A DNA stretch of 64,000 nucleotides from Thermomicrobiales bacterium. Lineage in GTDB: Bacteria > Chloroflexota > Chloroflexia > Thermomicrobiales > UBA6265. Of the stretch, positions 1 through 8,418 are shown in pieces. Position 1 is the stretch's first letter, and each line of letters opens with the position of its first letter. The DNA is taken from positions 186,001 to 250,000 of the forward strand of contig JAHBVL010000005.1 in the NCBI GenBank assembly GCA_019637585.1. Reading direction: 5' to 3'. The position numbers were made by a program, and so were the translations under genes. Under the pieces are notes generated by a model. The model was given only the letters and a program-made list of their open reading frames with translations, did not search any database and was not told the origin of the DNA.

Positions 1-2318
1 CCCAAAATGCTCGACACGTGCGTGCGCACGGTGCCGCGGGAGATGAAGAGTTCTTCGGCGATCTCGGGATTCGAGGCTCCGGTGGCCAGCAAGCGCAACA
101 CGTCCTGCTCCCGGTCGGTGAGCGGACTGCTGCCGGCTGACGCACGACCGGCGCGGCCAGACTCCTGGAGATAGCGGACAGCCGCGTCGAGCGACTCCAT
201 GGCGCCCATCCGACCACCCCGGTTCCAGGCTTCCTCGAACAGCTCGTCTCCGAGACGGCGACGCGATAGCTGCTCGGCATGATCGTAGGACGCGCGGGCC
301 GGCAGGGTGAACGTCGCTCCCTGCGACGCTCGCACACTCGCGGCCGCGCCGAGCAGAAGCGCCGCGGTTTCCCATTCGCGTTTCGCTGCCGCGTAGGCGG
401 CGGTATCGGCGATGCCGCCGGCAATCGGCTCCAGGCTGCCTCGCTCGCGAAGTCGCTGCAGATTGTCCAGTCCCGCCAACCGGGCCGCCGGCAGATCGCC
501 ATTGCGCACGGCAGCCAGCATCACGTAGCGCAGTGGATCGATAGCGTCGAAATGCCCACCGGTTCGATCGTAGATCTCCACCGCTTCACGGCAATGCGCC
601 ATGGCGGCGGCGTAGTCTTCCTGCCCGAAGGCGATAACCCCGAGGTGAAAGAGTGCGTGTGAGTGCCAGACGTCGTCGCCGGCTTCCTTGAAGTACTGCT
701 GGTTCTGCTCGAAGACCGGCCGGGCATCGTCGTAGTGCCCGGTTCCGACCAGGAATCCCGCGTAGATGTTGTTGACGATCGCTCTGGCCCGCCGGTCGCC
801 GCAACACGCATACAGATCGAGACTCTCGGTGTAGTGCTCGCGGGCAGCCGATTCGTTTCCCTTGATCTGACTGATCATCGCCAGCGCCTTGTGAACCCAG
901 GCCCGTTGCGTTTCTGGCGCATCGTTCGGCGCCAGGTCGAGCGCGCGTTTCATCCAGCGTTCGCATTCGTCGAAATGCCCTCGGTAGTACCAGGCGTCGT
1001 ACATCGCGGACGCGGTTTCGAGAAGCATCGTTCCTTCGCCATGCTGATCCATCCAGGTCAGCGCGGCGCGAATGTTGTCCATCTCCACTTCGATCGGCGC
1101 AACCAGCGCCCGATCGCTCGGTTCGAACGGCGGCGGCGCCACCTTCTGCACGAGATCGTGAAAATAGCGAGCGTGCCATTGCGGCGTCGACTCAGCAAAT
1201 GTGCTTTGCTGCAGCCGCTCCGCGGCATAATCGCGAACGGTATCCAGCATCCGGTACCGCCGATCGTCGGGCGAATCTCCTTCGGCAACGACCAGGCTCG
1301 CTTCGACCAGCGCCGATATGGCGTCGAAAGCGGACGCAGGGGAATACCCATACTCCACCGCCAGCGACTCCAGGGGATCGAGCGTGCAGCCACCGGCAAA
1401 AACTGAAAAGCAGCTGAAGAGGCGCTGTTCGCTGGAACCAAGGAGATCGTAGCTCCAGCCGATGGTGCAGCGCATCGTCTGCTGCCGTTCCGGATAGTCG
1501 CGCGGACCGCGAGCCAGCATCTCCAGACGTTGATCGAGCCGCGCTTCCAGTCCTTCCACCGGCAACGCCCGAACCCGCGCCGCCGCGAGCTCGATCGCCA
1601 GCGGCAATCCATCCAGACGGCGGCAGATATTGACCACCGTGCCGGCGTTCTCCAGCGTCAGCTCGAAATCGGATCGCGCCGCTCGGGCCCGGTCGACAAA
1701 GAGGCGAACCGCCGGGCTGCCGGCGATGGCTTCCAGTGAATCGCTGCTGTCGGCCTCCAGCTCCAGCGGCGCCACCACGAACTCCCGCTCGCCGGAAATG
1801 CGCAGCACGACCCTGCTGGTCAGCAGCACAACCAGATTCGGACAACTACTCAGCAGCGCGGCGATATCGCCAGCGCGCGGCATCAGATGTTCGAAGTTGT
1901 CGACGATCACCAGCTTGCGCTGATCGGCCACGAACGCCGTCAGCTTGTTCAGTGGAAGCGAATCAGGAGGGTCCCAGTACCCCAACGCTTCCGCCAGCAC
2001 CGGGAGGACCGGCTGGTCGGGACAGAGAATCGCCAGATCGGCGAAACCCACCCCATCCGGGAACCGGCGCCGCAACACCGTCGCCACCTGGATGGCCAAC
2101 CGGGTTTTGCCCACGCCGCCCGACCCGGTCAGCGTGACCAACCGGGCGCCTTCCTCATCGATCAGCTGGCAGAGCTGGGCGGTTTCCGCTTCCCGGCCAA
2201 TGAATGGCGTCAGCGCGATGGGGATACTGGCCGAAGGACGACCGCCGGGGTGGCGAAAGAGAGTCGCAGCCGTCGAGGATGCGACTTCAGCAGCACCTGA
2301 AGGAGAAGATGTGGCCAC
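1..2318 (-). CDS. LuxR-family transcriptional regulator with N-terminal ATPase (3' end beyond window)
   Basis: Read on the minus strand from a GTG at 2318; the frame stays consistent to the left edge, so about 772 residues are visible and the C-terminus is missing. A P-loop, GSGGVGKTRL, lies near residues 65-74 after the lead-in TPFIGREAE, typical of the NB-ARC-like ATPase regulators found in Actinobacteria and Chloroflexota. The middle is arginine- and alanine-rich and probably TPR-like. The last visible residues (about 732-773) form a LuxR helix-turn-helix (TDREQDVLRLLATGASN, then GTVRTHVSSILG). It is likely an ATP- and ligand-responsive activator. An ATG 12 bases upstream, at the GAATGAG, is out of frame, which supports the GTG. 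It is transcribed away from the catabolic operon at 2550 and could control it, but that is inference. Confidence 0.85.
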   Translation of the reverse strand, partial: MATSSPSGAAEVASSTAATLFRHPGGRPSASIPIALTPFIGREAETAQLCQLIDEEGARLVTLTGSGGVGKTRLAIQVATVLRRRFPDGVGFADLAILCPDQPVLPVLAEALGYWDPPDSLPLNKLTAFVADQRKLVIVDNFEHLMPRAGDIAALLSSCPNLVVLLTSRVVLRISGEREFVVAPLELEADSSDSLEAIAGSPAVRLFVDRARAARSDFELTLENAGTVVNICRRLDGLPLAIELAAARVRALPVEGLEARLDQRLEMLARGPRDYPERQQTMRCTIGWSYDLLGSSEQRLFSCFSVFAGGCTLDPLESLAVEYGYSPASAFDAISALVEASLVVAEGDSPDDRRYRMLDTVRDYAAERLQQSTFAESTPQWHARYFHDLVQKVAPPPFEPSDRALVAPIEVEMDNIRAALTWMDQHGEGTMLLETASAMYDAWYYRGHFDECERWMKRALDLAPNDAPETQRAWVHKALAMISQIKGNESAAREHYTESLDLYACCGDRRARAIVNNIYAGFLVGTGHYDDARPVFEQNQQYFKEAGDDVWHSHALFHLGVIAFGQEDYAAAMAHCREAVEIYDRTGGHFDAIDPLRYVMLAAVRNGDLPAARLAGLDNLQRLRERGSLEPIAGGIADTAAYAAAKREWETAALLLGAAASVRASQGATFTLPARASYDHAEQLSRRRLGDELFEEAWNRGGRMGAMESLDAAVRYLQESGRAGRASAGSSPLTDREQDVLRLLATGASNPEIAEELFISRGTVRTHVSSIL

Positions 2319-2549
2319 GGATATCTCATTCCTCTACGTCGAGGCAATTCACTCTTGGCGTCGCTAAGGGCAAATCACGAAGAACATCATTAGGTGGGGA
2401 GCCTGAGGTGCAGCACCGGCCATTCCATAACGAGAGTACATCAGCCCCGGCCTCTTTGGGTTACGACTAGCGAGGCAGCAAAGTCGCCCGCATATCTCGC
2501 ATAGAATGGGGCACACTCGCGCCGGGCGCGTAGAAAGGGCCTGCCGCTC

Positions 2550-3743
2550 ATGGCAATTCAGGTGATTCAGAATGTCCGGTTTGCCGATGGCCGGCGCGGT
2601 TCGATCGTCATCGATGATGGAACAATCATCGCCACCGGAGAGTCGATCCCACCCGAACGCACCATGACCGTGATCGACGCTGGCGACCGGTTGGCGCTGC
2701 CCGGGTTCGTCGATGCCCATGCCCATATGGACAAATCACTGCTCGGGCTCGATTGGTACGCCAACGAAGGTGGCTGGACGCTGCAGGACATGGTCGACCG
2801 GGAGCGGCGCTACCGGGTCGACAAGCAGATCGATTTCGCCACCCAGATTCGACGGGTGGGCCGGAGAATGATCGCCACCGGGACGACGGCGACCCGGACC
2901 TTCATCGATATCGACACCGATATCGGACTCAACGCATTCCATGGCGCGCTCGAGGCCCGGGAGGCGCTGGCGACTGGCTTATCAATGCAGATCGTCGCCT
3001 TTCCCCAGAGCGGCATGCTGGTTCGGCCCGGCACGGTCGAGCTCATGGAGGAATCGCTCCGATCGGGAGCGGATGTTGTGGGCGGGCTCGATCCGTCGTC
3101 GATGGACCGCGATCCGAAGGGTCATCTGGATACGATCTTCGGTATGGCCGAGCGGTATGACAAGGACGTAGACATCCACCTTCACGAACCGGGCGATCTC
3201 GGCGCGTTCTCTATCGAGTTGATCGCCGAGCGAACCCGAGCGCTGGGTATGCGGGGTCGGGTGGTGATCAGTCACGCGTTTTCGCTGGGCGGCGTCACCG
3301 ACCCCTACCTCGGGCAGCTGATCGACCTGTTGCTGGAAAACGACATCGCGATCATGAGTCATGGTCCAAGCGGTGGACGTCCTGCGCCGCCGGTGAAGCG
3401 CCTGCACGACGCCGGTGTGCGGCTGTGCGCCGGCAACGACGGCATCCGCGACACCTGGGGGCCGCTGAACATGCCCGACATGTTGCTGCGGGCCTTTCTC
3501 ATCACCTATCGAAACAACTTCCGCCGGGACGATGAGATCGCTATCGCTCTGGCGATGTGCATGGAGGGCGGGGCGGAGGTTATCGGCCTGGGGCATTACG
3601 GACTGGTGGCTGGAAGTCCCGCCGATCTGGTGATCGTCGGTGGTCAGAATCCTCTGGAGGCAATGGTGGAACGGCCAGATCGCTGGCTGGTAATGAAACG
3701 TGGCGTAGTCGTTGCCCGCGAGGGCGATTGTCTGGTGGCATAA
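2550..3743 (+). CDS. amidohydrolase family protein, cytosine deaminase-like
   Basis: This 397-residue metal-dependent hydrolase has the amidohydrolase TIM-barrel layout. An N-terminal beta-sandwich strand (IQNVRFADGRRGSIVIDDG) is followed by the metal motif VDAHAHMDK (His57, His59). HLHEPGD lies near residue 209, then VISHAFSLG, and GNDGIRDTWGP near residue 297 supplies the catalytic Asp. The order and the GND motif resemble cytosine deaminase and N-isopropylammelide-type deaminases. The substrate is probably a cyclic amide or amidine. An AAAGGG lies about 11 bases before the ATG. It is first in a three-gene operon; the next gene starts 15 bases downstream. The family is clear; the exact substrate is not. 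Confidence 0.85.
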   Translation: MAIQVIQNVRFADGRRGSIVIDDGTIIATGESIPPERTMTVIDAGDRLALPGFVDAHAHMDKSLLGLDWYANEGGWTLQDMVDRERRYRVDKQIDFATQIRRVGRRMIATGTTATRTFIDIDTDIGLNAFHGALEAREALATGLSMQIVAFPQSGMLVRPGTVELMEESLRSGADVVGGLDPSSMDRDPKGHLDTIFGMAERYDKDVDIHLHEPGDLGAFSIELIAERTRALGMRGRVVISHAFSLGGVTDPYLGQLIDLLLENDIAIMSHGPSGGRPAPPVKRLHDAGVRLCAGNDGIRDTWGPLNMPDMLLRAFLITYRNNFRRDDEIAIALAMCMEGGAEVIGLGHYGLVAGSPADLVIVGGQNPLEAMVERPDRWLVMKRGVVVAREGDCLVA

Positions 3744-3758
3744 GAAAGGAAGTACGGA

Positions 3759-4820
3759 ATGTTTGTGTACGTCGGGACCTATACGGCGCCGGATGGCAAT
3801 GCCAGCGGGATCGAGATCTACCGGTTCGATGAAGCAACGGGATCGCTCACGCACCTGGGCACCAAGATTGGTGTGGCCAACCCCTCATTCCTGGCCCTCC
3901 ACCCTGACCAGCAGCATCTCTATGCCGGCGAGCGCTATCTCTACACGGTAGGCGAGGGCCAGCAGGGTGAGATCACTGCCTACTCGCGTGACTCCTCGAC
4001 CGGTGAGCTGACCCTGATCAACCAGCAGCCATCGGGTGGCGTCGGCCCTTGCTATGTCAGCGTCGACACATCAGGGAAGTACGTGCTGGTGGCCAACTAC
4101 ACCAGCGGGTCGGTCGCCGCTCTGCCTATTCAGGATGGCGGGGGAGTCGGTGAGGCAACGAGCATCGTCCAGCACACGGGATCGAGCGTCTACATTGGAC
4201 GGCAGGGCGAACCGCATGCGCACATGATCGCCCCATTGCCTGATGGCAAAGCGATCCTGGCCACCGACCTCGGTACCGATGAGGTGGTGATCTACACCCT
4301 CGAAGGGGGTGTGCTCGACCGGGCCGGAGCGATTGCGGTCGACGCTGGGTCCGGGCCCCGTCACTTCGCGTTTTCGCCGGACGGCTCATCCCTCTACGTG
4401 CTGAACGAGCTCAATTCGAGCCTGATCGCCTATGACTACGACGCCGTGCGGCTCGCGTTTCCCCATCGCCAGACCGTGTCGACGTTGCCGGACGGATTCC
4501 ACGGCGAAAACTGGCCAGCCCAGATCGTGGTCTCACCCGACAGCAAGTTTGTCTACGCGTCGAACCGCGGTCATGACAGCATCGCCATCTTCGCCGTCGG
4601 CGAGGATGGAGTGCTGACGCAGGTGGCTGTCACCTCGACCGGCGGCGCTGAACCGCGCAACTTCAACATCACGCCCAGCGGCGATTGGCTCCTCGCCGCC
4701 AACCAGAATTCCGACACCATCGTCGTTTTCCGGCGCGACGCGGAAACCGGCACGCTGCGCCAGCATGGCGAGCCGGTTCCTTCCGCAACGCCGGTGTGCA
4801 TCGTCTTCGCCGCCGAGTAA
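3759..4820 (+). CDS. lactonase family protein (6-phosphogluconolactonase-type beta-propeller)
   Basis: 353 residues with the opening MFVYVGTYTAPDGNASGIEIY and repeated propeller blades: GPCYVSVDTSGKYVLVANY, HMIAPLPDGKAILATDLG, GPRHFAFSPDGSSLYVLNE, then WPAQIVVSPDSKFVYASNRG and PRNFNITPSGDWLLAANQNS. This is the seven-bladed lactonase fold (PF10282) that includes 6-phosphogluconolactonase and carboxy-muconate cyclising enzymes. There is no signal peptide, so it is probably cytoplasmic. A strong AAGGAAG site precedes the ATG. It lies between two amidohydrolases, 15 bases after the first and 35 before the second, so a lactone or ring-opening step in the same catabolic route is more likely than a pentose-phosphate role. 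That is inference from position. Confidence 0.85.
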   Translation: MFVYVGTYTAPDGNASGIEIYRFDEATGSLTHLGTKIGVANPSFLALHPDQQHLYAGERYLYTVGEGQQGEITAYSRDSSTGELTLINQQPSGGVGPCYVSVDTSGKYVLVANYTSGSVAALPIQDGGGVGEATSIVQHTGSSVYIGRQGEPHAHMIAPLPDGKAILATDLGTDEVVIYTLEGGVLDRAGAIAVDAGSGPRHFAFSPDGSSLYVLNELNSSLIAYDYDAVRLAFPHRQTVSTLPDGFHGENWPAQIVVSPDSKFVYASNRGHDSIAIFAVGEDGVLTQVAVTSTGGAEPRNFNITPSGDWLLAANQNSDTIVVFRRDAETGTLRQHGEPVPSATPVCIVFAAE

Positions 4821-4855
4821 GCCGGCTTTACCGGCGCCAGACAGGGCAACACCGA

Positions 4856-6340
4856 ATGACCACAACGTCAACGCCGCCTCGCACGCTGATCACCGGCCGG
4901 TGGGTGGTGGGAAGCGATGGACCATCCCACTACCTGCTGGAGCATGGCGAGGTCGTGTTCGAAGGGAACTCGATCCTCTTCGTGGGCAAGGGCTATAGCG
5001 GCTCTGTCGACGAACGGATCGACGTGGGCAATGCGGTCATTTCGCCCGGGTTCGTCGATCTCGATGCGCTGTTCGATCTCGATTCGACGGTGCTCGGGTT
5101 CGACAACCAGCCAGGATGGAAAAAGGGTCGAGTCTGGGCGGCGGACTATTACGACGCCGGCGCGCGCGATGTCTATTCCCCCGACGAAGAAGCGTTCTCG
5201 CACGAGTACGCCATGTGCCAGCTCCTGCTGAATGGCATCACGACGGCCCTACCCATTCGCTCGATTCTCTACCGGGAATGGGCCGAGACCTTCGAGGAAA
5301 ACGCCCGGGCGGCTGAGATCGCGGCCCGGCTTGGGATCCGGATCTACCTCGGTCCGTCATACCGGACCGGTGTCCCGGTAGTCGAACCCGATGGTTCGAT
5401 TGTCGTGCGGTGGAATGCCGAGCGCGGCATGCGCGGTCTCGATGACGCAGTTCGGTTTGTTCGGGAGTTCGATGGCTCCGCCGACGATCTGATTCGCGGT
5501 TTTCTGCAACCCGACCGCATCGAGGGGTGCACCGACGAGCTGTTGCTGGCCACCAGGGACGCCGGCGCCGAGATGGGATGTCCGGTGCGTCTGCACTGTT
5601 GTCAGGGAGAGGTGGAGGTCCAGCTCGTCCAGCAACGCTGGGGCAAGAGTTCACTGACTGTGCTGCGCGATCTCGGATTTCTGGAAATCGGACCACTCCT
5701 CCCTCACGGCACCTATCTCGGCGGCGCCGAGCCGACTCCGGCCAAGATCGACGAAGAGATTGGATGGCTGGCCGAGTCGGGGTCGTCGCTCGTGCACTGT
5801 CCACTGGTCAGCTCCAGGCATGGCGACGTTCTGAAGTCGTTTGGAACGGTGCGAGAGCGAGGCGTGAAGCTCGGCATGGGAACCGACACCTTCCCGCCCG
5901 ACATGTTCCTCAACATGCAGGTCGGCGTGATCACTGCACGCCTCGCTGAGGGCACGCTGCGGACCAGCGCCGCGGACTACTTCACCGCCGCGACCATCGG
6001 CGGCGCCGATGCGCTGGGACGGAACGACCTGGGACGCCTGATGCCCGGAGCCAAAGCGGACATGATCGTTATCGATCTGGACGACCCCGGGTTGGGCCAG
6101 TTTTTCGATCCCATCCAGTCGCTGGTGCTCAGCGGATCGGGACGGAACGTCCGAACCGTCATCGTCAATGGCCGCGTCGTCGTCAAAGACCGGGAGATTC
6201 CCGGAATCGATATGGCCGCGATGCACGAGCGGTCGCAAAAGCAGTTTCAGATGCTGATCGAAAGCTATCCCGAGCGCACGTGGAATCATCCGCCGGTGGA
6301 GGAGATTGTCGTACCGGCGTTTCCGGTACGGGGTGCGTAG
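4856..6340 (+). CDS. TRZ/ATZ-like chlorohydrolase family amidohydrolase with altered HxH motif
   Basis: The ATG at 4856 gives a 494-residue protein; an upstream in-frame start at 4685 lies inside the lactonase gene and is rejected. The fold is that of the TRZ/ATZ/guanine deaminase group. Later metal and catalytic motifs are present: RLHCCQGEVE near residue 246, LPHGTYL, LVHCPLVSSRHG, and GMGTDTFPPDM near residue 340 with the catalytic Asp. The C-terminal strand is ADMIVIDLDDP. The usual first motif, HxH after strand 1 (as in GFVNAHTHL), reads GFVDLDALFDLD here at about residues 66-77, so both histidines are absent. It may therefore bind one metal differently or act on an unusual substrate. 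It is last in the operon; the stop codon runs into a 7-base repeat. Confidence 0.8.
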   Translation: MTTTSTPPRTLITGRWVVGSDGPSHYLLEHGEVVFEGNSILFVGKGYSGSVDERIDVGNAVISPGFVDLDALFDLDSTVLGFDNQPGWKKGRVWAADYYDAGARDVYSPDEEAFSHEYAMCQLLLNGITTALPIRSILYREWAETFEENARAAEIAARLGIRIYLGPSYRTGVPVVEPDGSIVVRWNAERGMRGLDDAVRFVREFDGSADDLIRGFLQPDRIEGCTDELLLATRDAGAEMGCPVRLHCCQGEVEVQLVQQRWGKSSLTVLRDLGFLEIGPLLPHGTYLGGAEPTPAKIDEEIGWLAESGSSLVHCPLVSSRHGDVLKSFGTVRERGVKLGMGTDTFPPDMFLNMQVGVITARLAEGTLRTSAADYFTAATIGGADALGRNDLGRLMPGAKADMIVIDLDDPGLGQFFDPIQSLVLSGSGRNVRTVIVNGRVVVKDREIPGIDMAAMHERSQKQFQMLIESYPERTWNHPPVEEIVVPAFPVRGA

Positions 6341-6367
6341 TCCGGAGTCCGGAGTCCGGAGTCCGAA
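6340..6367 (+). repeat. 7-base tandem repeat, four units
   Basis: Three perfect GTCCGGA units and one GTCCGAA unit begin at the last base of the preceding stop codon. They run into AGAACCCTCTCCCGC, the same sequence that accompanies the heptamers near 24341. Longer and inverted copies occur at 35427-35503 and 24341-24354. Confidence 0.9.
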
Positions 6368-6461
6368 GAACCCTCTCCCGCAGTCGGCTGACAGGAGTAG
6401 GTATGGCGCAACCTTCCACGGTTCGATGCGTCGTCGCCCCGGACCAACCCCTTCCTCCCAG

Positions 6462-6491
6462 CCTCCTTCCCCTTTGCGAAGGGGAAGGAGG
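6462..6491. repeat. perfect 13-bp palindromic hairpin, purine/pyrimidine arms
   Basis: CCTCCTTCCCCTT and its exact complement flank a TGCG loop. It sits in the 318-base gap between the catabolic operon and the siderophore operon, which converge here, so it could also stop transcription. No T-run follows. Beyond this element and its neighbours I see no gene in 6341-6658. Confidence 0.8.
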
Positions 6492-6514
6492 AGTCCCGGG
6501 CCGCCACGATTGTT

Positions 6515-6544
6515 CCCCTTACCCCTCCGCAGAGGGGCAAGGGG
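6515..6544. repeat. second GC-rich palindrome in the same gap
   Basis: Arms CCCCTT and CCCCTC pair with GAGGGG and AAGGGG around a CGCA loop, with one A/C mismatch. It is composed like the hairpin at 6462 and is probably a related dispersed repeat. Confidence 0.7.
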
Positions 6545-6609
6545 TCAGGGGATTGGGGTGGTGCGGGTCAACGGGCTTTGTGTTCGTGGTCGAATCTGCC
6601 CATACCAAC

Positions 6610-6635
6610 CCCTTTCGCCCGCGGTCGGGAGAGGG
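6610..6635. repeat. degenerate copy of the CCCTCTCCCGCGGTCGGGAGAGGG palindrome family
   Basis: The right arm GCGGTCGGGAGAGGG is intact; the left arm carries substitutions (CCCTTTCGCCC). It is followed by GTGAGGGA, as in the copies at 19952 and 24304. Confidence 0.7.
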
Positions 6636-6658
6636 CAGCGTGAGGGACTTCCTCCACC

Positions 6659-7417
6659 TCAACCGTAGTAAACGGCAAACGGCTTTCCCTTGACTTCCCG
6701 AATCACCACGTCCACCTCGAAGATCGACTCCATGACCTCGGGCTGCATGAAGGATGAGGGGTTGCCGTCGTGAACGATGCGGCCATCCCTCAGCGCCACG
6801 ACCCGATCGGAGTACCAGGAGGCGATGTTGACATCGTGGACGACGTAGACAATCGTTTTTTGCTGCTCGTCGCAGACCCGTCGTAAGAGTTTCATCATCG
6901 CGACGGCGTGCTTCATGTCCAGGCTGTTCAGCGGTTCGTCGAGCAGGATGTAGTCGGTGTCCTGGCAGAGCACCATCGCCACGAAGGCGCGCTGCCGCTG
7001 ACCTCCCGAGAGCTGGTCGAGAAAGCGATGACGGAGGGGGCCAAGCTCCATGAAGTCGATGGTGGCTTCCAGGTGTTCCCGGTCTTCGACCGTCGTGCGG
7101 CCGTGGGTGTAGGGATACCGTCCGAGAAGCACGAGGTCTTCCACAGACAATCTGGCGGTAACGTGGTTTTCCTGGCTCAGAATGGAGATTCGTCTGGCCA
7201 GGCGCTCCCCTTTCGTCGCCGTGACGTCGAATCTATCGACCTTGATCGATCCCTCGTCCATGGGGATAAGACGGCCGATCATCGAGCAGAGCGTCGATTT
7301 TCCGGCGCCGTTCGGGCCAACGATCGCCGTCATTCCCCCTTTGGCAATCGTCAGGGAAACGCTGTCGACCACCGTGGTCGATCCATACCGTTTGGTGACG
7401 TTGTCGACTTCGATCAC
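6659..7417 (-). CDS. iron-siderophore ABC transporter ATP-binding protein
   Basis: The start is a GTG at 7417 whose GTGA overlaps the stop of the permease gene upstream, giving 252 residues; a longer in-frame extension lies inside that permease and is rejected. It opens VIEVDNVTKRYGSTTVVDSVS. Walker A is GPNGAGKST, the Q-loop is SILSQENHV, the signature is LSGGQRQRAF, Walker B is DYILLDEP, and the switch histidine is in YVVHDVNIA. This matches the FecE/FepC group that energises ferric-siderophore import at the cytoplasmic face. It is the last gene of a four-gene minus-strand operon. Confidence 0.9.
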   Translation of the reverse strand: MIEVDNVTKRYGSTTVVDSVSLTIAKGGMTAIVGPNGAGKSTLCSMIGRLIPMDEGSIKVDRFDVTATKGERLARRISILSQENHVTARLSVEDLVLLGRYPYTHGRTTVEDREHLEATIDFMELGPLRHRFLDQLSGGQRQRAFVAMVLCQDTDYILLDEPLNSLDMKHAVAMMKLLRRVCDEQQKTIVYVVHDVNIASWYSDRVVALRDGRIVHDGNPSSFMQPEVMESIFEVDVVIREVKGKPFAVYYG

Positions 7418-8418
7418 GTGTACTTCCCGCGGAAGAGAAGGATCAGGAACACGATCCCTCCGGCGAACTCGATCACGATGGAGAGCGTGGTGTTGTAGGA
7501 GAAAACCCGCTCCAGAATTGTCTGCCCCCCGATCAAGAGCAGGCAGGCGATGATGCAGGAAGCGGGCAGCACATACCGGTGTTTCCATGAGCCGGCCAAC
7601 CCATAGGCGAGAAAGGAGACGATCAGCCCCATGAAAGTGATCGGTCCGACCAGTGCCGTCGAAACAGCGATCATGACCACCACCACGCCGAAGAGCAGGG
7701 CGATCGTCCGCTGGTAGTCGATGCCCAGGCCGATGGCCATCGGCCTCCCCAGCAGGAGCGCGTCCAGACGGTCCTGCACACGCCAGACAACCAACCCGCC
7801 CGCCGTCACCAGCACTGCGGAAATCCCGAGCAACGTCCGGTCAACCGCCCCGAAACTGGCGAAAAAGATGTCCTGCAGAAAGATGTACTCGGCCGGGTCG
7901 ATCATCCGCATGACAAAACCGGTCAGACTGCGGAAAAGAATGCCGAAGACCACCCCGACCAGCAGGATCATGTGGAGATCGAAGCGGCTGCGAATGAAGA
8001 GCCACCAGAAGAGCGCGCCGGCGAACGACGCCATGATCAGAATCTCGATCAGGAAGCGCACCCGAGGATCGATCATGATCATCGTGGCCGACCCCAGGAA
8101 AAAGACCGAGAGCGCCTGGACGAACATATAGAGCGAATCGAGCCCCATGATCGCCGGCGTCAGCAGGCGATTGCTGGTGATCGTCTGAAACGACACCGTG
8201 GAAATCGCCACCGCGCACCCCACGACGACCAACGCCGCCAGCTTCCGGCCCCGGAAGGGGAGGACGAAGTCCCAGTTGCCGCGCGACTCCAGCGTCATGA
8301 ACGCCACCGTGGCGATAGCGAGCAGAAGAATCAGCACTGCCAGCCGCACCAGCGGCGTCCAGGCCATCGTTCGAGGCAGCGCATTGGCCAGTCTGGAGAC
8401 CGGCAGGCTAACTGCCAC
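7414..8418 (-). CDS. FecCD-family siderophore ABC transporter permease
   Basis: 334 residues with eight to ten hydrophobic helices and the FecCD hallmark GLIVSFLAYGLAG near the C-terminus (the segment that contacts the ATPase). The sequence VGCAVAISTVSFQTITSNRLLTPAI matches the conserved early region of iron-complex permeases. It overlaps the upstream permease by 11 bases and the ATPase by 4, so translation is probably coupled. It should form a heterodimeric channel with the product of 8408-9400. Confidence 0.9.
   Translation of the reverse strand: MAVSLPVSRLANALPRTMAWTPLVRLAVLILLLAIATVAFMTLESRGNWDFVLPFRGRKLAALVVVGCAVAISTVSFQTITSNRLLTPAIMGLDSLYMFVQALSVFFLGSATMIMIDPRVRFLIEILIMASFAGALFWWLFIRSRFDLHMILLVGVVFGILFRSLTGFVMRMIDPAEYIFLQDIFFASFGAVDRTLLGISAVLVTAGGLVVWRVQDRLDALLLGRPMAIGLGIDYQRTIALLFGVVVVMIAVSTALVGPITFMGLIVSFLAYGLAGSWKHRYVLPASCIIACLLLIGGQTILERVFSYNTTLSIVIEFAGGIVFLILLFRGKYT

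Noticed and set aside
586-1845. Overlapping minus-strand frames of 184-217 codons inside the LuxR region
   Set aside because: They are other frames of the regulator whose GTG at 2318 and P-loop and helix-turn-helix frame agree.
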